Shown here: one piece after another, positions 1 through 8,866 of the stretch
Layout: each line of letters begins with the position of its first letter
How positions within the stretch are numbered: the first letter of the stretch is position 1
Source of the DNA: Vibrio sp.
Lineage (GTDB): Bacteria > Pseudomonadota > Gammaproteobacteria > Enterobacterales > Vibrionaceae
NCBI GenBank assembly: GCA_028131545.1
Contig: JAOICL010000005.1
Coordinates: 50,771 to 114,770, forward strand
Direction: 5' to 3'
Length of the DNA stretch: 64,000 nt
Position numbers and translations under genes: made by a program
Notes under the pieces: model-generated
Told to the model about the DNA's origin: nothing
Database searches by the model: none
Seen by the model: the letters and a program-made list of their open reading frames with translations, nothing else

Positions 1-177
1 CTCAGTTGCGTTATCACCGGATGCTAATCCAAGGGCGACACCGGAAAGTGCGCCAAGTATAGCGCCTTGCGTTGTAGGATTGGTTTCTTCTTCGCCGGTT
101 GTTGCGTTTTGGCGTTTAGTGGCTTGGCAGCCAGAAAGAAGGATAAGAGTCGCAAGGGCTAAAGCGGTTGTTTTCAA
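1..177 (-). CDS. glycine-zipper outer-membrane lipoprotein, 5' part only
   Basis: The gene runs off the left edge; only the first 59 codons are present. The protein opens with a lipoprotein signal peptide ending in the lipobox LSGC at about residues 14-17. A short polar stretch follows (TTGEEETNPTTQGA), then Gly/Ala-rich sequence (GALSGVALGLASG) typical of glycine-zipper segments in YiaD-like OmpA-family lipoproteins. The peptidoglycan-binding domain, if present, lies outside the window. There is no ATG. I chose the TTG at 175-177, preceded by GGAG eight bases upstream; an ATT lies just before it. The lipoprotein call is well supported, the YiaD-like assignment is inference. Confidence 0.6.
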   Translation of the reverse strand, partial: MKTTALALATLILLSGCQATKRQNATTGEEETNPTTQGAILGALSGVALGLASGDNATE

Positions 178-251
178 AATGTATTCTCCATTATATTCAT
201 AATTACACCCTCAACCATGAGGGAGTTATATGGAAAATAAACATTTTATTT

Positions 252-286
252 ACATTGTCAACGTAGGTTTAGAATATTGACAATGT
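252..286. promoter_or_regulatory. perfect 10-bp inverted repeat with 15-base spacer
   Basis: ACATTGTCAA at 252-261 is mirrored by TTGACAATGT at 277-286. Each arm contains a TTGACA hexamer pointing outward from the repeat. It lies between the end of the DUF2786 gene and the minus-strand lipoprotein gene, so it could be an operator or part of the lipoprotein promoter. The spacer is long for a terminator and there is no T-run. Function is inferred. Confidence 0.45.
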
Positions 287-303
287 CTTGATATAACTGA
301 TTT

Positions 304-987
304 TTATTTGAGCAGTCTTCGCGAAGGAGTGCCATCTACGGGGCGATTAACCGAAATGGTACGACCTTTTTTTAACCCTTTTTCATAGTCGTCAGTTATG
401 TTTTTCATGGCTTCTTTTAATTGCTTTTTGAAGGTTTCACGATCAATGTTCTTAAATTCTTTATCGATATAGTCATTGATCTTATTGTTGGATTTATCAT
501 CGGGCGTAATAATTGGAAGCTTTTCTAAAGCGCCTTCAATCCAACCTGCGAGAAAGGAATTGACCCTACGACTGACTTCCGTATTTGAAGTGCCTGAGCC
601 AGCAAAGCTATTTCTAAATTGGCCAGTTTGCTCATTCATTTCTCTATAAATAATATCAAATGCGAAAGCTGCAAATATAGCGCGATCGGCTTCACCGATA
701 AATTCACACTGTTTTAACCCTTTGTGATTGAGTAATACCGCCTCGACACCAAAGCGAGTATTGATGCCTCGAATAATTTTTAGCACGGTAGAGCTAATAC
801 TTGTTGGGAGAAGATGCGTCGATTTTGTTTTCCCTAACTTAATAAACTCAATATCGTCTTTATCTAAGCCATATTTTTGCATGAGTCTATGTGCCATCTT
901 GATGGCATTAGCGGCTTCATTGACGTTTGCTGAGTTACCTAACTCTAGACACTTAGCAATTTTCTTGAGTGCTTTTTGTTTATCCAT
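304..987 (-). CDS. DUF2786 domain protein
   Basis: A 227-residue soluble protein. The first ~50 residues match the DUF2786 pattern: KALKKIAKCLELGNSAN, then an EAANAI..A..LM.KYGL segment. The remainder (about 60-227) is mixed alpha/beta with a basic C-terminus (KKGRTISVNRPV). DUF2786 proteins occur in bacteria and phages and have no established biochemical function. No signal peptide or membrane segment is visible. It is transcribed in the same direction as the DUF3334 gene upstream (gap 113 bases) and the lipoprotein gene downstream, but nothing ties them functionally. Confidence 0.7.
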   Translation of the reverse strand: MDKQKALKKIAKCLELGNSANVNEAANAIKMAHRLMQKYGLDKDDIEFIKLGKTKSTHLLPTSISSTVLKIIRGINTRFGVEAVLLNHKGLKQCEFIGEADRAIFAAFAFDIIYREMNEQTGQFRNSFAGSGTSNTEVSRRVNSFLAGWIEGALEKLPIITPDDKSNNKINDYIDKEFKNIDRETFKKQLKEAMKNITDDYEKGLKKGRTISVNRPVDGTPSRRLLK

Positions 988-1100
988 AGGAATTCAATCG
1001 AGTGATTAATTTGGGGGGTTATTCTAATAGAGAAGGGCGTCTTTGTCACGGCAACACCCTATTTTATCGAAATCAAATATCTTAAATAACAGTGACCATA

Positions 1101-1727
1101 CTAAATCCCTAATTCATCTAAGAGAGAGTCGGTATCATCATTAATCGAACTACTACTTGGTGTCGTATCCTTTGAAAAAATATCGATGAACTCTGTACGA
1201 TCCATTGCAAATTCAATATAAAAGTTATGATGCTGCTGGGTGGTGAAGGAAACTCTTCGTGCTTGTGGTTTATCGAGATTGGAATCAACTTGTAAAGTCA
1301 CTTGTTGATTCAAAGCCATCATTTTAGGTTGGCTTTGCGTTATATTAACCTGTAAGGTTTCTTGGATTTGATGTGTAAAATGCCCAATACATTGATTCAT
1401 TAATTCTCCAAGTACATTCCCTACATCATCAGAGTTGTGATGAGTGGAGAGCTCTTCTTCGGGAATCCCCATATTGGTCATGTACTGGTGATACACATCC
1501 AGAGCGGATTCGCTATTAAAATTAAAAATCACAAGCCCCGAAAACCCGCCATCAAAAACAACAAAGCAACCAAAATCAGGTTTTAAGCAGGTTTTGGTTA
1601 TCTTTTGAACTTTTGTAGAGTGAGAGACAACACTACCAGTAGCGGTGGATAATGTATTTGATACACTGGTACATAAAATACGCAGAATATCATCGTGAGT
1701 CGTGATGGAATTTTTTTTTGTTGACAC
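1101..1727 (-). CDS. DUF3334 family protein, CheX-like
   Basis: A 208-residue protein resembling the DUF3334 family of Vibrionaceae and relatives. The central part (GGFSGLVIFNF... then DDVGNVLGELMNQCIGHF, about 60-120) has the look of a CheX/CheC-type fold, in which an E..N motif on a helix is used for phosphatase activity; here ELMNQ supplies such residues. That functional link is inference. The C-terminus is acidic and low complexity (SSSSINDDTDSLLDELGI). It is divergent from ydiJ, with a 137-base intergenic region. Confidence 0.65.
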   Translation of the reverse strand: MSTKKNSITTHDDILRILCTSVSNTLSTATGSVVSHSTKVQKITKTCLKPDFGCFVVFDGGFSGLVIFNFNSESALDVYHQYMTNMGIPEEELSTHHNSDDVGNVLGELMNQCIGHFTHQIQETLQVNITQSQPKMMALNQQVTLQVDSNLDKPQARRVSFTTQQHHNFYIEFAMDRTEFIDIFSKDTTPSSSSINDDTDSLLDELGI

Positions 1728-1864
1728 AGGGTTACCTCTAAAACATGAAGATTGTTCGAAAAGCTGCCAGTAAGTATAGCTCGAAAGTGAGAATTAGTTT
1801 TTCTCTCGCAATCTTTAGGTTAAAGTAAAATACATCTACGGGAATAAATTAAAGCAGGACGCTA

Positions 1865-4800
1865 ATGTTACCGATTTTGAATGAGACACCTCAACTTTCT
1901 TCATTGACTCAAGATTACCTTAACCTTCTATCGACCTCTGGTTTCTTAGGCGATATTGAAACCAGTTATGCAAGCCGTCTTGCCGTCGCAACAGACAACA
2001 GTGTTTATCAACAGTTACCTGCTGCAGTGGTGTTACCCAAATCAACACAGGATGTAATTCTCCTAGGAGAAATCGCCCACAGCCATGATAAATTTCAATC
2101 GATTTCATTTTCACCACGAGGCGGTGGTACTGGAACGAATGGTCAATCCCTGACTCATGGCATTATTGTTGATACCACTCGATACATGAATAAAGTTCTT
2201 GAAATCAACGAGAAAGAAGGGTGGGCACGAGTTCAAACCGGAGTGATTAAAGATCAATTAAATGATGCTGTACGACCATTTGGCTACTTTTTTTCTCCCG
2301 ATCTGTCGACGAGTAATCGTGCAACGATTGGTGGTATGATTAATACGGATGCCTCAGGCCAAGGTTCATTGCGTTATGGTAAAACGTCAGACCATGTCAT
2401 TTCATTGCAAGCGGTATTCAGTGACGGTTCGCAACTAGAAAGTGCATCAAACGTCGCCACAAGTGGTTTTGCACGCTCTGCCGTGACCCAAACTGAGACC
2501 ATTTGTCGAGATAACCGTAATGAAGTACTTGAAAAGTTCCCGCCGCTTAATCGCTTCTTAACTGGCTATGATTTAAAACATGCCATTCATGAAGATAATA
2601 GTTTTGATTTTACTAGGGTGTTATGCGGTGCAGAGGGGTCATTAGCCTTTATTACCGAAGCAACACTCAATCTAACACCGATACCGAAACAAAGGGTGTT
2701 GGTTAATGTGAAATACGACAGCTTCAATGCCGCATTGAGAAATGCTCCCTTTATGGTAGAAGCAGAAGCCCTTTCAGTTGAAACGATTGATTCCAAAGTC
2801 TTGAATCTAGCAAAAGAAGATATTGTTTGGTCGACCGTGAGTGACTTATTTACTGATGTTGAAGGCAAAATCATGCTAGGCATTAATATGGTGGAATTTG
2901 CTGGTGATGATATCCCTTCAGTAATGAATCAAGTCAGTGGATTAACACGCAAGATCGATGCTCTTATGGAAGATGGAACAGCGGGGATCATTGGCTATCA
3001 AGTGTGCGACGATCTTGCTGGCATTAATAAAATTTATACTATGCGAAAGAAGGCAGTAGGTTTGTTAGGTGCAACAAAAGGAGCCGCTAAACCGATTGCT
3101 TTTGCCGAAGATACTTGTGTTCCTCCTGAAAATCTAGCTGACTTCATTGTTGAATTTAGAGAATTACTGGATCAACATGGGCTGCATTATGGCATGTTTG
3201 GGCATGTTGATGCCGGTGTCTTACATGTTCGACCCGCCTTAGATATGTGTGATCCTGACCAAGAAGCACTCATGCATCAAATATCCGATGAAGTTGTAAA
3301 ATTAGTGGCTAAATATGGCGGCTTAATGTGGGGAGAACATGGAAAAGGATATCGTTCAGAGTATGGACCTGCATTCTTTGGTGATTACCTCTTTAATGAA
3401 TTACGAAAAGTTAAGGGAGCATGTGACCCCCTTAACCGAATGAACCCAGGGAAAGTGTGTACCCCTTACGAATCTGAAGCGCAATTAGTTAAAGTTAATA
3501 GTGTAAAACGTGGGACTTACGATAGACAAATTCCTATTACGGTGCGAGATAGCTTCACTCCGGCTATGGAATGTAATGGTAATGGGTTATGTTTTAATTA
3601 TGATACGGCATCCCCTATGTGCCCATCGATGAAAGTATCCTACGATCGCAGGCACTCGCCAAAGGGACGAGCGGGTTTGGTTCGAGAATGGCTGAGGCAG
3701 CTTTCGGAGAAAGGGGTCGATATTTTAGATTTGGAGAAAAATTCACTGCAATCGACATCTTCAATTAAATTAATGATTGATAGAATCAGACATACCGTCA
3801 ATAAACGCCACCATTATGACTTTTCTCATGAAGTCTTTGAGGCGTTAAATGGCTGTTTAGCGTGTAAAGCGTGCGCGAGTCAATGTCCTATTAAAGTCGA
3901 TGTTCCGAGCTTTCGCTCTCGATTTATGAATCTCTATTACACGCGTTACCAACGACCGATAAAAGATTATTTAGTGGCCAATATTGAGAATGCTTTACCC
4001 TATCTAGCAAGATACCCTCAATTGAGTAATCGTATGCTGAATAATGTGGTATCACAAAAAGTATCAAAACACTGGGTAGGGTTTGTTGATGCACCCATGT
4101 TATCGACACCTAATTTATCTAAAAGATTAAAACATATAGACACGTTAGATATATCAAAATTTCAGCGTTTATCTGAACAAGAACGTGCGAATAAAGTCAT
4201 TATCGTGCAAGACCCTTTTACCAGTTTTTATGAAGCACAGCTGATTGAAGATTTTGTGTCATTGATTCTCAAGTTAGGTAAGACACCGGTAATATTACCT
4301 TTTAAACCGAATGGTAAAGCTCAGCATGTAAAAGGGTTTTTACAGCAATTTGCTAAAACTGCTCAATCAACAGCGGAATACCTAAATGAGGTAGCCGATT
4401 TAGGTGTGCCTCTGGTGGGTGTCGATGCTGCGTTAGTGTTGTGTTATAGAGATGAATATAACGAAGTTCTTGCTGAACAGCGCGGTGATTTTAATGTTCA
4501 GCTTGCCCATGAATGGTTAGTGTCAGAAATCTCGGACCGTAAGGTGAGCAAGTCGGTAAATACAGAAGAATCGTATTATTTACTAGGACATTGTACGGAA
4601 AAGACCAAGTTACCTAATACCGAAAAGGAATGGGTGGCTATTTTTAAACATTCAGGGTTAGACTTAACGATCGTACCAGTTGGGTGTTGTGGTATGGCAG
4701 GGACCTTTGGTCATGAAGTCGACAAGCTTCAGACATCGAATGATATTTATAATTTAAGCTGGCAAGCCGCTTTAGATAGATTACCAAAAGAACACTGCCT

Positions 4801-4891
4801 AATGACGGGGTATTCTTGCCGTAGTCAAGTTAAACGATTTGAAGGGTATCAGCCTAAGCATCCTATCCAAATTTTAAATCAAAACCTTTAG
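1865..4891 (+). CDS. ydiJ: FAD/Fe-S D-2-hydroxyacid dehydrogenase, YdiJ-type
   Basis: At 1008 residues it is close to the ~1018 of E. coli YdiJ. The N-terminal FAD_binding_4 domain (about 35-250) shows RGGGTGTNGQSL and ATIGGMINTDASGQGS. An FAD-oxidase C-terminal domain follows (to ~520) with the GEHGKGYRSEY signature. A Fe-S section has CNGNGLC...CPSMK (~569) and a 4Fe-4S motif CLACKACASQCP (~662), and a CCG-type motif VGCCGMAG lies near 940. Related proteins oxidise D-2-hydroxyglutarate or D-lactate and pass electrons to the respiratory chain at the membrane face. It stands alone, divergent from the DUF3334 gene. The substrate cannot be read from sequence. Confidence 0.88.
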   Translation: MLPILNETPQLSSLTQDYLNLLSTSGFLGDIETSYASRLAVATDNSVYQQLPAAVVLPKSTQDVILLGEIAHSHDKFQSISFSPRGGGTGTNGQSLTHGIIVDTTRYMNKVLEINEKEGWARVQTGVIKDQLNDAVRPFGYFFSPDLSTSNRATIGGMINTDASGQGSLRYGKTSDHVISLQAVFSDGSQLESASNVATSGFARSAVTQTETICRDNRNEVLEKFPPLNRFLTGYDLKHAIHEDNSFDFTRVLCGAEGSLAFITEATLNLTPIPKQRVLVNVKYDSFNAALRNAPFMVEAEALSVETIDSKVLNLAKEDIVWSTVSDLFTDVEGKIMLGINMVEFAGDDIPSVMNQVSGLTRKIDALMEDGTAGIIGYQVCDDLAGINKIYTMRKKAVGLLGATKGAAKPIAFAEDTCVPPENLADFIVEFRELLDQHGLHYGMFGHVDAGVLHVRPALDMCDPDQEALMHQISDEVVKLVAKYGGLMWGEHGKGYRSEYGPAFFGDYLFNELRKVKGACDPLNRMNPGKVCTPYESEAQLVKVNSVKRGTYDRQIPITVRDSFTPAMECNGNGLCFNYDTASPMCPSMKVSYDRRHSPKGRAGLVREWLRQLSEKGVDILDLEKNSLQSTSSIKLMIDRIRHTVNKRHHYDFSHEVFEALNGCLACKACASQCPIKVDVPSFRSRFMNLYYTRYQRPIKDYLVANIENALPYLARYPQLSNRMLNNVVSQKVSKHWVGFVDAPMLSTPNLSKRLKHIDTLDISKFQRLSEQERANKVIIVQDPFTSFYEAQLIEDFVSLILKLGKTPVILPFKPNGKAQHVKGFLQQFAKTAQSTAEYLNEVADLGVPLVGVDAALVLCYRDEYNEVLAEQRGDFNVQLAHEWLVSEISDRKVSKSVNTEESYYLLGHCTEKTKLPNTEKEWVAIFKHSGLDLTIVPVGCCGMAGTFGHEVDKLQTSNDIYNLSWQAALDRLPKEHCLMTGYSCRSQVKRFEGYQPKHPIQILNQNL

Positions 4892-4960
4892 AGAAAAGCA
4901 TCAGTGTGCTGGCTATCGTCTTTTATTGACAAAGTACATTGAATATAACTAGTAAAACAG

Positions 4961-4984
4961 AGAGCATTACTGCTCTTTGTTTAG
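4961..4984 (+). terminator. weak terminator after ydiJ
   Basis: AGAGCA, a TTAC loop and TGCTCT form a 6-bp stem (4961-4976) followed by TTTGTTT. Its position 70 bases past the ydiJ stop fits, but the stem is short. Confidence 0.4.
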
Positions 4985-5036
4985 ATTTTAAGGTATTAGT
5001 TCGTTGATGACAGCACTTTCAAGGTGATTGTCATCA

Positions 5037-5525
5037 TTAACTATTGACGCTTTGATCAACAAACGAGTCATTTAATTCGTGAATCACTTCGTATGGAATA
5101 TATAGACGCTCGGAGCCTGATTCGAAATGTACATTGACTTCATAACAACCAGCATACTCTTTACTGGTTGTGATTATTTCACCATATCCTTCCGATGTCA
5201 GGACAGTATCACCAGAGAAAAATAGTGGGCGGATATTATGGCGCATCATCCAATGAGCAACTTCTCTACGGAGTAGTTGGCTGACTGAATAAATAAATAA
5301 ATCAAAAGATAAAATGGATTTTAGGTCATTTGGTATATCGCTTTCGGTATGTTCATTGAGAAATTGAATTAGCTCAAATGAATCGTCAAACTTCGTCGCA
5401 TTTTTGAAGAGTAAGCGACCTGCTGATTTTGATAGCACCATTGAATGAGTAATATCTTCAACCAGCATAAATAGGCTAGTAAAAGATGGTGTGGTTGGTC
5501 GTGCTGGAATTGAGCTTGACGGCAT
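5037..5525 (-). CDS. uncharacterised soluble protein upstream-paired with a BLUF gene
   Basis: A 162-residue protein I do not recognise. Residues 1-30 are Pro/Ser/Thr-rich; a helical region follows (about 45-105). The C-terminal ~55 residues read like a small beta-barrel (FFSGDTVLTSEGYGEIITTS, then VNVHFESGSERLYIPYEVIHEL), reminiscent of SH3/CarD-like or KOW-like barrels. That resemblance is only visual. The ATG at 5525 is supported by GGAG seven bases upstream. It lies 79 bases downstream of the BLUF gene on the same strand and may be co-transcribed with it. Confidence 0.55.
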   Translation of the reverse strand: MPSSSIPARPTTPSFTSLFMLVEDITHSMVLSKSAGRLLFKNATKFDDSFELIQFLNEHTESDIPNDLKSILSFDLFIYSVSQLLRREVAHWMMRHNIRPLFFSGDTVLTSEGYGEIITTSKEYAGCYEVNVHFESGSERLYIPYEVIHELNDSFVDQSVNS

Positions 5526-5604
5526 AACAATGCTCCAAATGTATTGGTAATTAGGTAATGATTAAATCCTAGTCGTTGCAAATGTCAGTATTGTTAATGT
5601 TGGG

Positions 5605-6069
5605 TCAAGTCTGATTAAGTGTAATTAATTCATTTTGCTTCTCTGCGACACGTTGGATAAAACATTTTATATCTTCACTCCATTTTTCTGTTGAGTAGTT
5701 GGGTGTTGGTCCACTAAGGAGCGTATCTATAAGGTGGCTTTCTATATCGATATGAGATAAATCGGATTGTTTAATCCATTCCATATCCCATGTGAAAAAT
5801 AATTTCCTATCGATGTCTTCAATAATGAGATCGCAGAAGATGCGATGCCGAGCATCTGACTCTATTGAGCTATACAGTTCATCAATGCTTGATTCGTCTC
5901 CTTCAATATACTGAAAGAAAATAGTATCTTGAAAGTATAAAAATCCAGTAATGCCATGCTTTTGATTGTTCAGTTGCGCATGTAGAGATAAGGCAGAAAG
6001 CCCCTTAGATAAAAATTCGGCACTTGCTTGGCTAACATAAACGATAGATTTCATCATACTCTCACTCAT
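5605..6069 (-). CDS. BLUF-domain blue-light sensor, short form
   Basis: A 154-residue protein that is almost entirely one BLUF domain. Conserved FAD-pocket features are visible: the Tyr in SIVYVSQAS (Y10 or Y11 depending on start), the Asn pair in LNNQKHGITGFL, the Gln of FFQYIEG, and the late Trp in FTWDMEWI. BLUF domains bind FAD and switch a hydrogen-bond network under blue light. With no fused output domain it should act through a partner. It is divergent, across 226 bases, from a REC-GGDEF-EAL gene. Start could be codon 1 or the MMKS two codons before the core; neither ribosome site is strong. Confidence 0.87.
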   Translation of the reverse strand: MSESMMKSIVYVSQASAEFLSKGLSALSLHAQLNNQKHGITGFLYFQDTIFFQYIEGDESSIDELYSSIESDARHRIFCDLIIEDIDRKLFFTWDMEWIKQSDLSHIDIESHLIDTLLSGPTPNYSTEKWSEDIKCFIQRVAEKQNELITLNQT

Positions 6070-6295
6070 TCTAAATCACTCACTAATCATAGTTAATCAA
6101 GGCATGTTCGCAAGTGAAGCGAATTGAATTTTTGGTTGATATAGACATCAAAGTTAACGACATTCACATAATTTATTCTGGAAGGTGTTTGTATTCAATG
6201 AAGATTATAAAGAACTTTATTTAAATATTTTGAAGGAAGAACAGATAAATAAAACTTAGCTACAATTACTGTATCGTTTTGGAGTTGATATAATT

Positions 6296-7996
6296 ATGAA
6301 TATTCTACTAGTTGATGATTCTCACATAGACAGAGAAGTGATTAAGCTAGCGCTAAGTGAGCATGCTCAACCTTACCAAATACAGGAGTCGGATAGTGTG
6401 GCCATGGCATTAAATTGCCTAAGTAATTCCTCGTTTGATCTTATTTTATTGGATTATAACCTGATCGATGGTGAAGGTTCCAAAGTTTTAAACATGCTGA
6501 TTGAACAGCGAGAAAAATATCATTCAGCACCTGTTATTATGCTCAGTCATTTTGAACGTTCAGAGATCGCTATTAAATGTATTCAGTTAGGAGCAGAGGA
6601 TTTTCTTATTAAAAAGGAAGCGACATCTGATCGTCTCCGTCGAGCCATATTTCAAGCTACGACACGCTATTCTTTAAAGGAAAAACTCACGGATTCGCTG
6701 CAACTAACGAGAGAGTTAGCTGAGCGAGACCAATTAACTAATTTGATGAATCGTTGGGTTTTTGAAAATGCTGTAGAGCAAGATATTGCCAACAGTAATG
6801 GGATGTTCATCGGTTCCCTATTGATTTTTGACGTTGATAATTTTAAGCACATAAATGATACCTACGGACATTATTTAGGCGATGCCGTTTTAAAATTTAT
6901 TGCCTCTTCATTCCAGTCACTTCTTAATGAAGAAGAGCATTTTTCTCGTTTAGGTGGGGATGAATTTGCTATTTTCCTACAAGATGACCCGACATTTATA
7001 CGCACTAAACATATTATAGAGCTCATGAAGGAGCAGCTATTAGAAGATGTGGTGGTATTAGGGGTTGATCTTAATTTATCCGTGAGTATTGGTGCATTTT
7101 CTGGGAATCAATTGGAAGAAGAGATATCAAAAAGTAAAATAATGCGATATGCCGATATTGCTATGTATCGTTCGAAATTAAAAAAAGGAACGGTTTCAAC
7201 TTATTACGATACGGCTTTTCAAGATGAACTCGATAATAAAAAGAAAATGCTAGCATTGGTGGATGAAGCCATTGATACAGAAGCTTTCTATCTTGAATAT
7301 CAACCCATTATAAATAGAGCAGGTGAGAGCATTTCAGGATGCGAAGTGTTAATCAGAGGTAAAGTAGGAGAGGTGCAGCTACGGCCGGATATTTTTATTC
7401 CGATAGCAGAAGAGACTAATCGTATTGATATCATTGGACGTTGGGTGATTAAAACAGCATTTGAGCAATACCATAATTGGAAAAATGTACTTCCAGAACA
7501 CTTTATATTGAGTATCAACTTATCGGTGAAACAGCTATTAAAACCGACCTTTTTAGGCTGGGTTAAAAAGACATTAAGGCAATATGAAATAGAAGCGGAC
7601 AAAATAGAATTTGAAGTAACGGAAACCGCAGTCATTGATGATATCGATTTAGTATCAGAACGCTTGAATGAGTTGAGAGAGGTGGGTTTTCATATTGCGC
7701 TTGATGACTTTGGAACAGGGTATTCATCGATATCTCATTTAAGCCATCTTCCCTTTGATACGATTAAAGTGGATAAAAGTATTGTACCTACTGATGCTTC
7801 AACAGAAAAGCAGCTAAGACTGTTTAAAAGTTTGGTGCAATTAATTAAAAATCTAGAATGTACCTCGATAGTGGAGGGAGTTGAAACAAAATTAACGGTG
7901 CAGATTTGTCGGATGCAAGAAGTTGATCTTCTACAGGGGTATTACTTTTCTAGGCCAGTGTCAGCAGATAATTTTGCTGAGCAATACTTACATTAA
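6296..7996 (+). CDS. response regulator with REC, GGDEF and EAL domains
   Basis: A 566-residue cyclic-di-GMP regulator. Receiver domain 1-120: acidic pair VDDS, phospho-acceptor D53 in ILLDYN, S84 and K106 all present. GGDEF domain about 125-300: the active-site motif GGDEF is intact near 220, with DVDNFKHINDTYGH upstream, so cyclase activity is plausible. EAL domain about 310-566: the signature reads EVL rather than EAL (~348), but NLSVKQL, FEVTET, DDFGTGYSS, IKVDKS and EGVET catalytic motifs are kept, so phosphodiesterase activity is also plausible. No membrane segment. The cognate kinase is not adjacent. The divergent BLUF gene suggests light input as a hypothesis. Confidence 0.92.
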   Translation: MNILLVDDSHIDREVIKLALSEHAQPYQIQESDSVAMALNCLSNSSFDLILLDYNLIDGEGSKVLNMLIEQREKYHSAPVIMLSHFERSEIAIKCIQLGAEDFLIKKEATSDRLRRAIFQATTRYSLKEKLTDSLQLTRELAERDQLTNLMNRWVFENAVEQDIANSNGMFIGSLLIFDVDNFKHINDTYGHYLGDAVLKFIASSFQSLLNEEEHFSRLGGDEFAIFLQDDPTFIRTKHIIELMKEQLLEDVVVLGVDLNLSVSIGAFSGNQLEEEISKSKIMRYADIAMYRSKLKKGTVSTYYDTAFQDELDNKKKMLALVDEAIDTEAFYLEYQPIINRAGESISGCEVLIRGKVGEVQLRPDIFIPIAEETNRIDIIGRWVIKTAFEQYHNWKNVLPEHFILSINLSVKQLLKPTFLGWVKKTLRQYEIEADKIEFEVTETAVIDDIDLVSERLNELREVGFHIALDDFGTGYSSISHLSHLPFDTIKVDKSIVPTDASTEKQLRLFKSLVQLIKNLECTSIVEGVETKLTVQICRMQEVDLLQGYYFSRPVSADNFAEQYLH

Positions 7997-8279
7997 AGAG
8001 AGCGTTCCTTACTGTAATCTGTTGTAACGAGAATTTTCTGTTGCATCTAAAGTTTTGCATGAGATCAAAGATACATTTTGATAATGCTGGCATTATATAG
8101 ATTATGGAAGTATCTATGAAATAAGTCATACTCGTTTGTCATAGTGTGTTTTGCGTTAATTCTTATTTGTGACATGTAATCCAAATGATGAATTTAAGCA
8201 TGTTGATTTGAAATTGTGTTTGTATATGACCTTCATTCATGGACTCCTAAGATTGTTTATTTATGTAAAGGATAGATCA

Positions 8280-8621
8280 ATGAAAGGCATCGTCGTAAAA
8301 GCACATCGTTCAAAATACCCTGATCCTATAGAGTTTAATTCCGGTGAAAAAGTCATACTAGCCTACTTAAACAGAGAAGCATTCGGTTGGGTTAAAGTTA
8401 AAACTCAAGATAAAAAATGTGGTTGGGTTCCGACAGAATTGATTGATATTAATGAATATGAAAGCACGGCCATTACTAGGCGAAATTATAATTCACGAGA
8501 ATTAAATTCGTGCGTGGATGATATGATCGAGATTGTTGAAGAATTAAATAGTTGGTATTTAGCCGCGAATCAATTAGGAGAAGTCGGTTGGTTACCTGCC
8601 CGCAAAGTATCTTTAGCATAA
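8280..8621 (+). CDS. small protein with two SH3-like segments
   Basis: I chose the ATG at 8280 (113 residues) rather than a longer frame from 8169, because AAAGGAT sits at the right distance upstream. Two SH3-like stretches are visible: FNSGEKVILA...GWVKVKT...CGWVPTELI (about 15-55) and DDMIEIVEELNSWYLAAN...GEVGWLPARKV (about 75-112). No signal peptide is evident. Such variant-SH3 proteins bind peptides or act as small scaffolds; no specific role can be given. A strong terminator follows. The upstream 280 bases (7997-8279) show nothing else I can assign. Confidence 0.65.
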   Translation: MKGIVVKAHRSKYPDPIEFNSGEKVILAYLNREAFGWVKVKTQDKKCGWVPTELIDINEYESTAITRRNYNSRELNSCVDDMIEIVEELNSWYLAANQLGEVGWLPARKVSLA

Positions 8622-8661
8622 GGTTATTTTACTATTAGCTAAAATTGGTTGAATTTATGTT

Positions 8662-8690
8662 AAAGCCATTCATTTATGAATGGCTTTTTT
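8662..8690 (+). terminator. intrinsic terminator after SH3-like gene
   Basis: A 12-bp perfect stem (AAAGCCATTCAT / ATGAATGGCTTT) with a 2-base loop, followed by T residues to 8690. Confidence 0.85.
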
Positions 8691-8775
8691 CATATTTATT
8701 AATTGATATTTCTTTAGAATGGTATTGAGATTTAAATGAAATCCTATAGGTTAAATTAACTTTGGTTGTTGTTAT

Positions 8776-8791
8776 TGTGATTCAAATCACA
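8776..8791 (+). promoter_or_regulatory. CRP (cAMP receptor) binding site, consensus match
   Basis: TGTGA at 8776-8780, a 6-base spacer and TCACA at 8787-8791 match both half-sites of the TGTGA-N6-TCACA consensus exactly. It is centred about 83 bases before the start codon of the 1834-residue gene, a normal place for CRP activation. A further GATCACA half-site-like sequence lies at about 8838-8844. Confidence 0.75.
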
Positions 8792-8866
8792 TTTGTAGTT
8801 ATTTTTTGAGCGAAAAGTGAGTGGTGCTCTAGATTTAGATCACAAAGCGTACAAAGGGTATTTCTC

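Noticed and set aside
728..1009. Plus-strand frame of 93 codons opposite the DUF2786 gene
   Set aside because: It lies antisense within a well-supported gene and has no recognisable domain.
8169..8279. N-terminal extension of the SH3-like protein
   Set aside because: It lacks a ribosome site, while ATG 8280 has a good one and begins the folded part.
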